A stretch of DNA of 64,000 nt. It comes from Paenibacillus artemisiicola. GTDB taxonomy: Bacteria > Bacillota > Bacilli > Paenibacillales > Paenibacillaceae. Position 1 is the first letter of the stretch; each line of letters starts with the position of its first letter. Location of the stretch: NCBI RefSeq assembly GCF_017652985.1, contig NZ_JAGGDJ010000002.1, positions 1-64,000 of the forward strand, written 5' to 3'. Made by a program: the position numbers and the translations under genes. The notes under the pieces are model-generated. The model had not been told where the DNA came from. It saw only the letters and a program-made list of their open reading frames with translations, and did no database searches. Positions 34,928 to 43,962 of this stretch are shown here, in pieces.

Positions 34928-35649
34928 GTCCAATCGTTGCGGCGGCCGTTCCGGCCGTCTTGTTTTTTGCGTTGATCTACGGATTATGGCATTACCAGCG
35001 CAGGCAGCGCGCCATGCGGCCGCCCGCCGGCAAGTCCGGCGGGGAAGCCGTCCCGGCCGCGTTCGCGGACGAGCCCGATTTTCCGCTCCCGTTCGGCTAT
35101 AAGAGCCAATGGTTCGCCGTCCGTACGACGGATACGCGGGCAGTCGCCGACCTGCTTCGCCTGAACGGGCGGCAGCGCGCCAATTGGCGAACCGGTCTGG
35201 CCGGGGCCGACGCCGGCTATTGCTTCGTGACGCCGCCCGTCCGCGGTTGGACGCTGGTCATTCATCCGGCTATGCCGGAATGGACCGTCGACGGGCAATC
35301 GGGGCCGCTTCCGGCGCTGGAGGCGCTCAGCCGCGCCTTCGGCGAAGCGTGCTATTTCGGGACGCACCGCGTCGCCGGCTACCACGCCTGGGCGAGGTCG
35401 GTGGACGGGGTAATCGTTCGCGGCTTCGCGTATGCCGGCGAACGCGGAGAAATCGTGTTCGATCGGGGCGAGCCAAGCGAAGAGGAACGAACGGACAACC
35501 GCTTGTTTACGGGGCCGGAAGCGGCTGACCCCGTACTCCCGGACGAGGAGGACGTACTGCGCATAGCCGGGCTGTGGAGCGTCGATCCGGCGATGGCGCA
35601 AGGCGGCTACACCCGAGGAACGGGGCTCGTCGGCGTGCTGCAGCCTTAA
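34924..35649 (+). CDS. Membrane-anchored protein of unknown function
   Basis: A 241-residue protein with one N-terminal membrane helix (about 3-24, ending YGLWHYQRRQR) and a soluble domain with several tryptophans. Notable segments are KSQWFAVRTTDTRAVADLL, NWRTGLAGADAGYCFVTPP, GWTLVIHPAMPEW and ACYFGTHRVAGYHAWAR. No family with a known function is recognised. The GTG start overlaps the TGA of the TPR-GNAT gene, so the two are translationally coupled and may act together. Confidence 0.65.
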   Translation: MSPIVAAAVPAVLFFALIYGLWHYQRRQRAMRPPAGKSGGEAVPAAFADEPDFPLPFGYKSQWFAVRTTDTRAVADLLRLNGRQRANWRTGLAGADAGYCFVTPPVRGWTLVIHPAMPEWTVDGQSGPLPALEALSRAFGEACYFGTHRVAGYHAWARSVDGVIVRGFAYAGERGEIVFDRGEPSEEERTDNRLFTGPEAADPVLPDEEDVLRIAGLWSVDPAMAQGGYTRGTGLVGVLQP

Positions 35650-35673
35650 TGACCTATCGAACGGAGCGGGGAC

Positions 35674-36492
35674 ATGACGAAGAATGAACACGAGGCGGCG
35701 AAACGTCCGGTCTCGACGGAAAATGCCGACCCGGAGCTTGCGCCGGGTCGGGATGACGAGCGAATCGCCATGATCCGCGGACTGGAGAAGACATATCACG
35801 ACGATTGCTACCGGAATCACCGGCTGTTCGCGCCCGGCTCTTGGCTGCATAAGCCCGTGCGGACCGTCATGGAGCTGCTCGCGGCGTTCGACGACCGGGA
35901 GGAGCTGCAGGTGCTCGACCTCGGCTGCGGCGTCGGCCGGAACGGCATCCCGATCGCGGAGAAGCTGGCGGGACGAAGAGGCGCCGTCGTCTGCGTGGAT
36001 CTGCTGGAATCGGCTATCGGCCGCTTGGCCGAATACGGACGGACGTACGGCGTCGAATCGCGCCTGCGGCCCGCGCTGTCGAGCATCGAAGCCTTCGCGA
36101 TCGAACCGGGCGGGTACGACTTCATCATCGCCGTCTCGACGCTGGAGCATCTCTGCTCGCGGCCGGCGCTCGAAACGAAACTCGGCGACATGGTCCGAGG
36201 CACGCGGGCGGGCGGCATCGTCTGCATCATCGCCGGCACCGGCAATACGGAGACGGATGTCCTGAGCGGGGAGCCGCTCGAGCCGATGTTCGAGATCAAT
36301 CTGCCGACGCCGGACCTGTTGGCGCTGTTGGACGGCCGCTTTGCCGGGTGGGACATCCTGATGCGGTCCGTCAAGCCGTTAGCGTTCGGCATCGAACGGA
36401 ACGGCCGGGCCGTCAACCTGGCGACGGATTGCGTAACGTTCGCGGCGCGCAATCCGGGCGGTCCGAAGGGCCAAACGCCGCACTCCGGCTAA
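35674..36492 (+). CDS. Class I SAM-dependent methyltransferase
   Basis: A 272-residue methyltransferase. Motif I is VLDLGCGVGRNGIPIAE (about residues 85-101), motif II has VVCVDLLESAI, and the motif IV region is YDFIIAVSTLEHL. The N-terminal 40 residues are polar and likely disordered. The methyl acceptor is unknown. It follows the unknown membrane protein by 24 bases and is followed by a terminator. Confidence 0.8.
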   Translation: MTKNEHEAAKRPVSTENADPELAPGRDDERIAMIRGLEKTYHDDCYRNHRLFAPGSWLHKPVRTVMELLAAFDDREELQVLDLGCGVGRNGIPIAEKLAGRRGAVVCVDLLESAIGRLAEYGRTYGVESRLRPALSSIEAFAIEPGGYDFIIAVSTLEHLCSRPALETKLGDMVRGTRAGGIVCIIAGTGNTETDVLSGEPLEPMFEINLPTPDLLALLDGRFAGWDILMRSVKPLAFGIERNGRAVNLATDCVTFAARNPGGPKGQTPHSG

Positions 36493-36516
36493 ACGCGGCA
36501 AGACGAAGAAGGAATA

Positions 36517-36550
36517 CGGCGTTTCCCGTTCGCCCGGGAGCGCCTTTTTT
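36517..36550 (+). terminator. Terminator after the methyltransferase gene
   Basis: GGCGTTTCCCG and CGGGAGCGCC pair with one bulge and are followed by six T (36545-36550). Confidence 0.75.
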
Positions 36551-36856
36551 GCGCTTTCGGTTCCTTGCGGCAGTCCGGGAGCGGCGACGAAGGTTAGGCG
36601 AGCGAGTAACGAGACTTCGAAGCAACAGCGGAATAGGGATTCAATATGCAGTCGGAAAGCAAGGGAGAATTTTGTCCGCCGACGTCGAATACGGGCGAGA
36701 AATATGCCGTCTATCCGCTTGTAATTCCTAAATATGGTTCTTGTGGATGATATATTCCGTACAAATTTCCCCCTTTCTATTCTCGTAATGTCACTTATAA
36801 TGTAAAGAAGTCTATTTTGTTATCATTCTCAATCCATCATTCATCAGGAGGCATCA
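36551..36856. other. Intergenic region before the AraC-type regulator
   Basis: Noticeably AT-richer than its surroundings from about 36700 on. It holds TATAAT at 36796-36801 (no good -35) and a ribosome binding site (CAGGAGG) just before the regulator start. No gene is supported. Confidence 0.5.
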
Positions 36857-37696
36857 ATGAACGGCATGCAACCATGGCTGCAGCTGATCGAGAAAGCTTC
36901 GCTCCGAATCCTGCAGCACGATCTACATCGACGTACGGAGCTTCAGCAGCGCGAGCGCGTCCTGCCGTTTTACGTCGTCGCCTTCGTTCGGGAAGGCGCC
37001 TGCCGTCTTCGCTTCGGCGGCAAGGACTACCGCGCGCGGAAAGGAGAAGCGCTCTTTGTCCCGCCGCACGCGCTTCACGATCTCGTGAAAGATTCGGACG
37101 AGCCGGCGACCTTCCTCTCTTGGCATTTCATGCTTACGATCGCGGATTGCATCGACGCGCTGCAATGGTTTCAGTTTCCGCCGGTCTTCCGCCTTTCCGA
37201 GCCGGAGCGGTTCGAAGGGATCTTCCTCGAGTACCGGCAATGCACGGAACAGCCGCGGTCGCTCGCGGACAGCTTGATGGCGGGGGCCAAAGCGCAGGAG
37301 CTCGCGGCGATTTTGATCGAGAGCGCGCTCGCGCGGCCCGAGGTCCGGCTGAAAGCGGTCTACGCGGACGCGTTCACGGCGATTTTGATCGAGCTGCTGG
37401 AAGCTCCGGAAGCGCGCATCGATCTCGCCGGTTTAGGGGAACGGTACCACATGCACCCGACTTACGTTTCCAACCAATTCAAGCGCATTTTCGGCATCAC
37501 GCCGATGCAGCTGCAGCTGCACCTTCGCCTGCGCAAAGCGAAGCAATTGCTCGAGACGGAGAAGCGGCCGATCGCCGAGATCGCGAAGCTGACGGGGTAT
37601 GAGGATGCCGACGATTTTTCGCGCTTCTTCAAAAGCAAAACGGGCGTCTCGCCGCTCAAATACCGCAACGAATGCGATCAGGAATCGAATAACTGA
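36857..37696 (+). CDS. AraC-family transcriptional regulator with cupin-like sensor
   Basis: A 279-residue regulator: an N-terminal cupin-like sugar-sensing domain (about 30-110, with LPFYVVAFVREGACRLRFGG, KGEALFVPPHALHDL and LSWHFML) and a C-terminal double helix-turn-helix (about 180-275, with YHMHPTYVSNQFKRIFG and IAKLTGYEDADDFSRFFKSK). ATG 36857 follows AGGAGGC. The oxidoreductase gene downstream on the same strand is its likely target. Confidence 0.9.
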   Translation: MNGMQPWLQLIEKASLRILQHDLHRRTELQQRERVLPFYVVAFVREGACRLRFGGKDYRARKGEALFVPPHALHDLVKDSDEPATFLSWHFMLTIADCIDALQWFQFPPVFRLSEPERFEGIFLEYRQCTEQPRSLADSLMAGAKAQELAAILIESALARPEVRLKAVYADAFTAILIELLEAPEARIDLAGLGERYHMHPTYVSNQFKRIFGITPMQLQLHLRLRKAKQLLETEKRPIAEIAKLTGYEDADDFSRFFKSKTGVSPLKYRNECDQESNN

Positions 37697-37803
37697 CGAA
37701 AGGGCTTTCGCCCGTCAGCGTCGTAAAGATGCAGTGTACGCCTTGCTTCGTCCACCCTATAATGAATGGGAAGTACGGGAAAACGCATGGAGGTGCGGGG
37801 GAC

Positions 37804-38808
37804 GTGGGGAAAGAATTGCGAGTCGGCATTATCGGCTTGGGCGGAATGGGCCGGCTGCATGCCAAGCATTTGAACGGACTGCCGGGCGTGAACGTAACCG
37901 CCGTCTGCGGGACGACGCAGGCGAAGGCCGAGGCGTTCGCCGCCGAGCACGCGGGCGGCCGCGCGGCCGCATACGGGCGGTACGCGGACATGCTGGAGAA
38001 GGAGAAGCTCGACGCGGTGTATGTCTGTCTGCCGCCAGACGGCCATATCGGCCAAGCGGAAGCCGCCGCGGAGCGGGGGATCGCCGTCTTCGTCGAGAAG
38101 CCGATCGCGCTCGATTCGGACAGGGCGGCCCGCATGGCGCGCGCGGTCGAGCAGGCCGGCGTGGCGTCGCAGGTCGGTTATCACAACCGGTTCGGCTCGG
38201 CGGTGCAAGAGCTGAAGCGGATGCTGGCGGACGGCACGGCCGGGGCGCCGATGCTGTTCGACGGGCGCTACGACTGCAACTCGCTGCATACGCCGTGGTG
38301 GCGGGACCGCAGCCGTTCCGGGGGACAAGTGTTCGAGCAAGCGATCCATACGTACGACATGGCGATGCATCTGCTGGGTACGCCGTCGCGGATCAGCGGC
38401 TTCATGGCGAATCTGGCGCACCGCGAGGTGCCCGATTATACCGTCGAGGACACCAGCGCGGCGGTCGTGCGGTTCGCGTCAGGCGCGATGGCTTCGATCT
38501 GCGCGTCCAACGGCGCGGTGCCGTCGGAGTGGAACAGCTCGTTCACGGTCATTTGCGCCAAGCTGACCGCGTATTTCGACGGCCCGAACCGGGCGGAGTT
38601 CGTCTTCACGTCGGGCTCCGAGCCGGTGCGCAAGGCGTTCGGCGAAGAGCGCGACGTCTATCTGGAGGAAACGAAAGCGTTCGTCGCGGCGCTGCGGGGC
38701 GAAGGGCCCGAACGGTGTCCGATCGCCGAAGGGCTTGCCAGTCTCCGGCTCGTGGAGCGCGTGACGCAGTCGGCCGAACAGGACGGCGCGACGCTGCCCT
38801 ACGATTGA
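37804..38808 (+). CDS. Gfo/Idh/MocA family oxidoreductase
   Basis: A 334-residue NAD(P)-dependent dehydrogenase of sugars or cyclitols. The Rossmann motif is VGIIGLGGMGRLHAKHL (about residues 7-23), the family EKP motif is VFVEKPIAL near residue 98, and the C-terminal domain begins YHNRFGSAVQEL with the active-site candidate His in QAIHTYDMAMHL. GTG 37804 is preferred because GGAGGTGCGGGGG precedes it; TTG 37816 is possible. It lies 107 bases after the AraC regulator gene and may be controlled by it. A terminator shared with the convergent glycosyltransferase follows. Confidence 0.88.
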   Translation: MGKELRVGIIGLGGMGRLHAKHLNGLPGVNVTAVCGTTQAKAEAFAAEHAGGRAAAYGRYADMLEKEKLDAVYVCLPPDGHIGQAEAAAERGIAVFVEKPIALDSDRAARMARAVEQAGVASQVGYHNRFGSAVQELKRMLADGTAGAPMLFDGRYDCNSLHTPWWRDRSRSGGQVFEQAIHTYDMAMHLLGTPSRISGFMANLAHREVPDYTVEDTSAAVVRFASGAMASICASNGAVPSEWNSSFTVICAKLTAYFDGPNRAEFVFTSGSEPVRKAFGEERDVYLEETKAFVAALRGEGPERCPIAEGLASLRLVERVTQSAEQDGATLPYD

Positions 38809-38847
38809 AGCGACCAGGCTCGGCGCTGTGTCGCCGATGCCCGCGAT

Positions 38848-38882
38848 AAGAGCCGCCAAGGTTCATCCTTGGCGGCTCTTTT
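38848..38882. terminator. Shared terminator between convergent genes
   Basis: AAGAGCCGCCAAGG pairs perfectly with CCTTGGCGGCTCTT (14 bp) around TTCAT, with T-rich and A-rich ends. It serves the oxidoreductase (+) and probably the glycosyltransferase (-). Confidence 0.9.
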
Positions 38883-38966
38883 GCGTTCCGGTTCTTGCGG
38901 GGCTGGACGGTTCATACGCGCCAGCCGGATCCGGCAGCCGAATCGCTGCCCGGAATCCCGCCGCCG

Positions 38967-40490
38967 TCAGCGCGCATGCTCGAAATAAACGGATTCGTAC
39001 GCGCCCAGCTCTTCCTCCGCCGCGGGCAGCGGATTGGCCCGGATGTTCGCCTTCAGACCGTTGATCAACCCGGGCTTGCGGAGCAGCAGGCGCAGCCGGT
39101 CCGCCAAATGCCGGGCGTCTCCGACCCGGAACGTATACCCGTTCAGCCCGTCGACGATTTTCTCGGCCATGCCTCCGACGTTGGAGGCGATGACCGGCAC
39201 ATGAGATGCCAGCGCCTCATGCAGCGCGAGCGGGTAATTCTCGTACCAGACGGAGGGCACGACGGCGAGATCGGCCTCCTGATAGAGGCGGGGGAGATCC
39301 GACTCGGCATACGCGCCGTGGAACGAGATGCGCCGGTCGCCGGCGGCCCGTCTCCGCAGCGCGGCCTCGTACTCCGGCTTGCCGTCGCCGTAGATGCGGA
39401 GCCGAAGCCGGCGCGAACGCGCGAGAGACATCGTCCGGACGAGCACGTGCACGCCCTTGTGCTCGCTCAGCGATCCGCCGTAGACGAGCGTCAGCGGCGC
39501 GCCTGTCCGGTACGTGCGGGCATTGGCGGCGAGCGTGTCGCTTCGCATGCCGTGCGGCAGCGCTTCGATGGTCAAATCCGGCAGTACGTGCCGCACGTAA
39601 GCGGCAAGGAACATCGAAGGCGAGAATAGGCGCCGCGCGCCTTGCAGCAGGGGAGCGATCGCCTGCAAGCGGTCCCCGGCCTGCGGAATTTGACAGTGGG
39701 TCTGGCAAGCCGCCCCGCCTTCGGGTCCCCCGCACAGCTGCTTGTCGACCCGGACCAGATTGAGCCGGGGACAGACGGACCAATAATCCGTCAGCGTCAT
39801 CACGTACGGAATGCCGAGCCGTTGCGAAGCCTGCACGAACGCGAAGCCGCGCATCGCGTGCGCGACATGGACGAGGCTTGGCTGCTCCCGTAGCAGCACC
39901 GCTTCCGCCCAGGCCGATAACCGGGGGTTCTCGGCGACGTCGGTTGTTCCGGCCGGATCTTCGCGAACGTCCCGATAGGCCAAGACGCGTACGCCGTCAT
40001 ACTCGTAGGACGCGCTGGCGATGCCGTCCGCATCCGCGGCGTCCTCCGGGAGCCGGTCGCCGTACGTCGCGACTGTCACGCGGTGCCCGCGCTGCATCAT
40101 GCCGCGCGCGAGGTTCAAGACGAATTTTTCCGTGCCGGTATACGCATCCGGGTAGAAAGCATGGACGACGTACAGGATCGACAGCCGCTCGCCCGACAGC
40201 ATGCGCGCATTCGGCGGCTGCGGAACGAACGGACGCGCTTCGGGCAGCTGCAGCGCCGGAGCCCGGAGCGAGACGGCGCTCTCGTTGGCGGATTCGGCAT
40301 TGCGGCGAGCGGACGGCCCGCCTGCCGCGCGGCTGCGGGAACGTCCCGCGAGCGCGGGCCGGCGCGATTTCCGCGCTTGCTTCATCGACCGGGCGGCGCC
40401 GCGCCCGGACTTCTTGCCCGACTTGCGAGCGGCGGCCGGTTTGCTCCGTTTGACCCTGGACGAACGCTGCAGGGTCCGATTCTTCTTCAC
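38967..40490 (-). CDS. Family 4 glycosyltransferase with long basic N-terminal tail
   Basis: A 507-residue protein. Residues 1-70 are extremely rich in Lys, Arg, Ala and Ser (for example VKRSKPAAARKSGKKSGRG), unlike typical glycosyltransferases. From about residue 100 a GT-B fold follows: LSILYVVHAFYPDAYTGTEK, a four-cysteine region (SVCPRLNL, LCGGPEGGAACQTHC), the C-terminal nucleotide-sugar domain TLVYGGSLSEHKGV and the GT4 motif ENYPLALHEALASHVPVIAS with GGMAE. It transfers a sugar to an unknown acceptor. The start is GTG with GGAGGTG. Confidence 0.85.
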   Translation of the reverse strand: MKKNRTLQRSSRVKRSKPAAARKSGKKSGRGAARSMKQARKSRRPALAGRSRSRAAGGPSARRNAESANESAVSLRAPALQLPEARPFVPQPPNARMLSGERLSILYVVHAFYPDAYTGTEKFVLNLARGMMQRGHRVTVATYGDRLPEDAADADGIASASYEYDGVRVLAYRDVREDPAGTTDVAENPRLSAWAEAVLLREQPSLVHVAHAMRGFAFVQASQRLGIPYVMTLTDYWSVCPRLNLVRVDKQLCGGPEGGAACQTHCQIPQAGDRLQAIAPLLQGARRLFSPSMFLAAYVRHVLPDLTIEALPHGMRSDTLAANARTYRTGAPLTLVYGGSLSEHKGVHVLVRTMSLARSRRLRLRIYGDGKPEYEAALRRRAAGDRRISFHGAYAESDLPRLYQEADLAVVPSVWYENYPLALHEALASHVPVIASNVGGMAEKIVDGLNGYTFRVGDARHLADRLRLLLRKPGLINGLKANIRANPLPAAEEELGAYESVYFEHAR

Positions 40491-40951
40491 GGCGCACCTC
40501 CGATTGGCGAAATGATCAAGCAGGCTTGCTGGGGTATTCTATGACGGAGCTAACGCGTTGTCGAGGGCGGCGAGCCGCGCCGGTGCCCGATCTTTCGCCC
40601 CCAGGCAGGAAGGCGGGCCGCCGAAAGAGAAGGATAGGAGAGAATGACGATGTAACGGCGGACGCCGGCGCCGCGAGACGGGGGCGGATACGCGCGGCGG
40701 CCGAAGGAGGCGTTGAACCGGGAACGGCATTGCCGATTCCCGAATACGGGCGGGGCGATGCCCATTGCGACGCGATGATCGAAGCCGCCCGGAAGACCGC
40801 ATTGACCATCGCGGCGCACATCGTGCCTTTATGCTCGGCGGCGCCGCAAGCCGATAACGGATACCGGAAGTCAAAATACGCCACTTTGCCGAAAACCGCC
40901 CAGCGTTTATAATGACACCAAGGGACACGATACGGGAAGTTGGGGGCAGGC
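40491..40951. other. Divergent intergenic region between glycosyltransferase and PAS kinase
   Basis: About 460 bases. A 128-codon frame (40526-40912, +) exists but shows no family resemblance, has no convincing ribosome binding site and runs into the predicted kinase promoter; it is not called as a gene. The right end holds that promoter. Confidence 0.5.
40885..40913 (+). promoter_or_regulatory. Predicted promoter of the PAS sensor kinase
   Basis: TTTGCC at 40885-40890 and a consensus TATAAT at 40908-40913 are separated by 17 bases; the -35 is weak. Confidence 0.45.
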
Positions 40952-42445
40952 ATGGGGGAATTCCGGGAGACATTCGAGCACGAGCTGTTCCATCAAAAAA
41001 ATCCGCAGCTGCTGCATTTGCTGCTGAACCGTTTTTTTAACATGAAGTCGGAATTCATTTGCGTGACGGCTTTCGATAACGGCGAAATCATTTATGCGAA
41101 CCGATCGTTTACCGAAAGGCTTGGCTACGGTTCGGACGAGCTGAACGGCATGACCGTGTTCGATCTGCGCGCGTGGGACGGCGCCGCGCCGCGCGATGCC
41201 TTCAAGGCGAAGCTAGCGGCAAACGGCTGCGTCGAGGATCTGGTGCTGAATTTGCGCGACAAATACGGCCGGACGCTGACGTTCATTCTATCCGTCGAGA
41301 CGGTGACGATCGACGGCGTCCATTGCAATTTGACCGTCGGCCGGGACATCACGAAAGTGACCGCGATCGAGAACTACCGGTACGAGTCCGTGCAAGAAGA
41401 GCTGCTGCAGACGATCCGCTCCATGGACGCCTTGGTCATCAAGATGAAGCGCCGCGCGGACAACGAGTTTTATTACGTGCTTGCCGAAGGCCGAATCGCG
41501 GAAGAATTCGGCTACACGACGGCGAACAGTTACGGCCGGACGGTGCGCGAGCTCTTCCCGGGGCGCATGGAGAAGGAAGGCGATCTTTACGAGCGGGTAT
41601 GGCGGGGCGAGACCGTCAGCCTCGAATTCGAGCTGATGGGGCGGATTTTATACAAAACGTTGAGCCCGAGCCGCGAGCACGGCACGATTACGGGCATTTT
41701 CGGATCGGCCGTCGACATCACGGAGCGCAAAAACATGGAGAAAATGCTGCGCGTCTCCGAGCTGAACGCCGCGCTCGGCCAGCTGGCGGCCGGCGCCGCC
41801 CACGAGATCCGCAACCCGCTGACGGCCGTGAGCGGCTTCGTGCAACTGCTCGGGGAGCAGCTGAAAGCGCAGGGACTCGGCGGTCAATCCTACATTCCGC
41901 TTATCCTGTCGGAACTCGCCCGCATCAACGACCTCGTCAGCGAAATGCTGCGGCTGCGCAAGCCGAAGGAGAGCTCCGTCGCCCGGCTGAGCGCCTCGGC
42001 GCTCCTGCAGGAAGTACTGCCGCTTATCTACGTCGACGCGAACATGCAAAACACGCAGTTGGACCTAACCGGGCTGACTGGCGACGATGCCTGCCTCCTA
42101 GCGAACGGCGCGCAGTTGAAGCAGGTCATATTGAATTTGTGCAAAAACGGCCTTGAAGCGATGGGCAGCGGAGGCACGCTCGCGCTGGCCGTCAAGCGGG
42201 ACGGCCGCAAGGCGTCGATCGTCGTCAAGGACTCCGGGCCGGGCATTCCCCCGGACGTGCTGGAGAAGCTGTTCATGCCGTTTTTCACGACGAAGCCTTC
42301 GGGCAACGGGCTCGGTCTGTTCATTTCGCGGCAGATCGTGCTGGAGATGGGCGGCGAGCTGACGCTGCATGCCGATTCCTTCGGCACGGAAGCCGTCATT
42401 GCGTTTCCGGCCGAGCCGGGCAGGGTTGAAGCGAGCGAGCTATAA
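40952..42445 (+). CDS. Orphan PAS-domain sensor histidine kinase
   Basis: A 497-residue cytosolic kinase with no membrane segment. Two PAS domains (about 35-130 with FICVTAFDNGEIIYANRSF, and about 150-260 ending VDITERKNMEKML) precede the H box LAAGAAHEIRNPLTAVSGF (His near residue 288) and an ATPase domain (N box LNLCKNGLEAM, G1 DSGPGIPP, G2 GNGLGLFIS). The arrangement is like the Kin kinases of sporulation, so a role feeding the Spo0 phosphorelay is possible but unproven. No response regulator is adjacent. ATG 40952 follows a G-rich site. Confidence 0.85.
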   Translation: MGEFRETFEHELFHQKNPQLLHLLLNRFFNMKSEFICVTAFDNGEIIYANRSFTERLGYGSDELNGMTVFDLRAWDGAAPRDAFKAKLAANGCVEDLVLNLRDKYGRTLTFILSVETVTIDGVHCNLTVGRDITKVTAIENYRYESVQEELLQTIRSMDALVIKMKRRADNEFYYVLAEGRIAEEFGYTTANSYGRTVRELFPGRMEKEGDLYERVWRGETVSLEFELMGRILYKTLSPSREHGTITGIFGSAVDITERKNMEKMLRVSELNAALGQLAAGAAHEIRNPLTAVSGFVQLLGEQLKAQGLGGQSYIPLILSELARINDLVSEMLRLRKPKESSVARLSASALLQEVLPLIYVDANMQNTQLDLTGLTGDDACLLANGAQLKQVILNLCKNGLEAMGSGGTLALAVKRDGRKASIVVKDSGPGIPPDVLEKLFMPFFTTKPSGNGLGLFISRQIVLEMGGELTLHADSFGTEAVIAFPAEPGRVEASEL

Positions 42446-42491
42446 CGGGCCGCGGCCCGCGATTATGGAATGGCTTTGAGGTGAATCCGAC

Positions 42492-43751
42492 TTGGAACGG
42501 CATGATTGGAAAACGGCCGATGCGGAAGCGGCCGAGACCGGCCGCGACGTCATCGGCCTGTACGCGCGGACGGACGGCGGCGCGGCGGCGTTCGGCGCGC
42601 AGGGGGACGGGGATCCGGCCGCCGCGCTGCAGGTCGTCCTCGCGTCGCTCGACGTTCGTTGGACGGCCGGGACGAAGACCGCCGCCGCGGCGATTCGCCG
42701 GGACAACGCGCTCGTCGTGACGGCTCGCGCCTCGAACGCGGTCCGGCTGGCGTCGGCGGGCACGGCGGATTTGTTCGGCGTCACGGCCGCGACCGGAGCC
42801 GCCGGCCGGTTGTTCGACCTCATGCAAGCGGCCGGCGGCGGCGTGACCGATGCTTTGCGGGCGCGGCTGCGGGAGCTGCGCGCGCCGGCCGTGCTGGCCT
42901 TCGGCGGGCTTGCGGCCGTGCTGGCGCAGCCGGATGCGCCGGTCGTCTTCGAGTGGGCGACGCCGGCCGGCGGCCGCCGCGCCGTGGAAGCGGACGCGCG
43001 CCTGCTGCGCGAGGTGAGCGCCTATATCGACGCGACGGAGACGACGTCCGTCTTCGTCCCGGTCCGCGGCAGCTTGACCGGGCTGAACGCGGCGGGTCGG
43101 ACGTTCCGCTTGGAGGGAGACGACGGGCGCAGCTATGCCGGCAAGTTGTCCGCCGAGCTCCGGCGCCGGTACATCCGGCCGGAGGCGGCGCTGCCCGTAC
43201 TGCCCGCGGCCGCCGAGGCGGTCATCGAGCGGCGGACCGTCTACAAGGCGAGCATCGACGAGGAAACGACCGTTGACGTGTTGACGGAGCTGGACACCGA
43301 CCCGGGGCTGGACCGGGACGAGATGCTGCAGGCGCTCCGTGAGCTGCATGCCCGCTTGGAGGCCGCGCTGGAGCAGGACGGCGGCTACGAGCAGCCATCC
43401 CCCGTCACCGCCGACGATTACGCGGAGTTGGCGGAACTCGCGGCGCGGCTGGACGCCAGCAATCCGCTGAAGGGAGCCCGGCGGGAGCTGCATCCCGGGG
43501 ACGTCGCCGACATGCGGTCGCTGCTGGCGGAAGGCCGGCCGATCGGCCGGCTGGCGGCAGCCGAGGGCGGCGCCCATGCGGCCGACGAGGACGGCGAGGA
43601 CGGCTACGACGCGGGGCCGGCGGCGCGGGCCGCGAGGCAGAAGGCCGTCGCCGAACGGCAGAAGCTGACCGCCGCCGCTTATGCGGATATCGTGAAGCTC
43701 GCGGGCCGCCTCGCGAACATGATCGGCGATCTCGAGCGCGAGCCGTCCTGA
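42492..43751 (+). CDS. Ala-rich protein of unknown function next to the PAS kinase
   Basis: A 419-residue soluble protein, very rich in Ala, Arg, Asp and Glu. The middle part (about 195-290, with VPVRGSLTGLNAAGRTFRLE and DDGRSYAGKLSAEL) has the alternating pattern of a small beta-barrel; the ends are helical. No known family is recognised and no catalytic motif stands out. The TTG start at 42492 lies 7 bases after GAGGTG. It follows the kinase by 46 bases and a strong terminator follows it, so the two form one transcript. A regulatory or partner role is a guess. Confidence 0.6.
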   Translation: MERHDWKTADAEAAETGRDVIGLYARTDGGAAAFGAQGDGDPAAALQVVLASLDVRWTAGTKTAAAAIRRDNALVVTARASNAVRLASAGTADLFGVTAATGAAGRLFDLMQAAGGGVTDALRARLRELRAPAVLAFGGLAAVLAQPDAPVVFEWATPAGGRRAVEADARLLREVSAYIDATETTSVFVPVRGSLTGLNAAGRTFRLEGDDGRSYAGKLSAELRRRYIRPEAALPVLPAAAEAVIERRTVYKASIDEETTVDVLTELDTDPGLDRDEMLQALRELHARLEAALEQDGGYEQPSPVTADDYAELAELAARLDASNPLKGARRELHPGDVADMRSLLAEGRPIGRLAAAEGGAHAADEDGEDGYDAGPAARAARQKAVAERQKLTAAAYADIVKLAGRLANMIGDLEREPS

Positions 43752-43802
43752 AGCTTCGGCCGACGCGATGGCAACCGTTTAGCGCAACGGGCTTTTCAGC
43801 GG

Positions 43803-43831
43803 GCAAGTCCTTGTGAAGGACTTGCTTTTTT
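43803..43831 (+). terminator. Terminator after the kinase-unknown gene pair
   Basis: GCAAGTCCTT pairs perfectly with AAGGACTTGC around GTG, followed by six T. Confidence 0.92.
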
Positions 43832-43884
43832 CGCTGCGCGAACGCTGAGAGGCGGCTTGGCGAACCGGGGGCGTCGGCGGTGTG

Positions 43885-43959
43885 ATGTCTATCATGAACG
43901 GCAAGTATGAACCGCCCGGCGCTTGGGCAATACTGGCTAAGAAAATGGACGGAAATTAG
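43885..43959 (+). CDS. Possible 24-residue leader peptide before the CBO0543 gene
   Basis: The short frame reads MSIMNGKYEPPGAWAILAKK then MDGN and stops with TAG, three bases before the ATG of the next gene. The composition is less Arg/Ala-biased than random frames here. It lacks a strong ribosome binding site. If real, it could couple translation into the CBO0543 gene, which itself has no ribosome binding site. Confidence 0.4.
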   Translation: MSIMNGKYEPPGAWAILAKKMDGN

Positions 43960-43962
43960 GCG

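Noticed and set aside
40526-40912. 128-codon frame between the glycosyltransferase and the PAS kinase
   Set aside because: No ribosome binding site, no family resemblance, and its end overlaps the predicted kinase promoter; left as intergenic.
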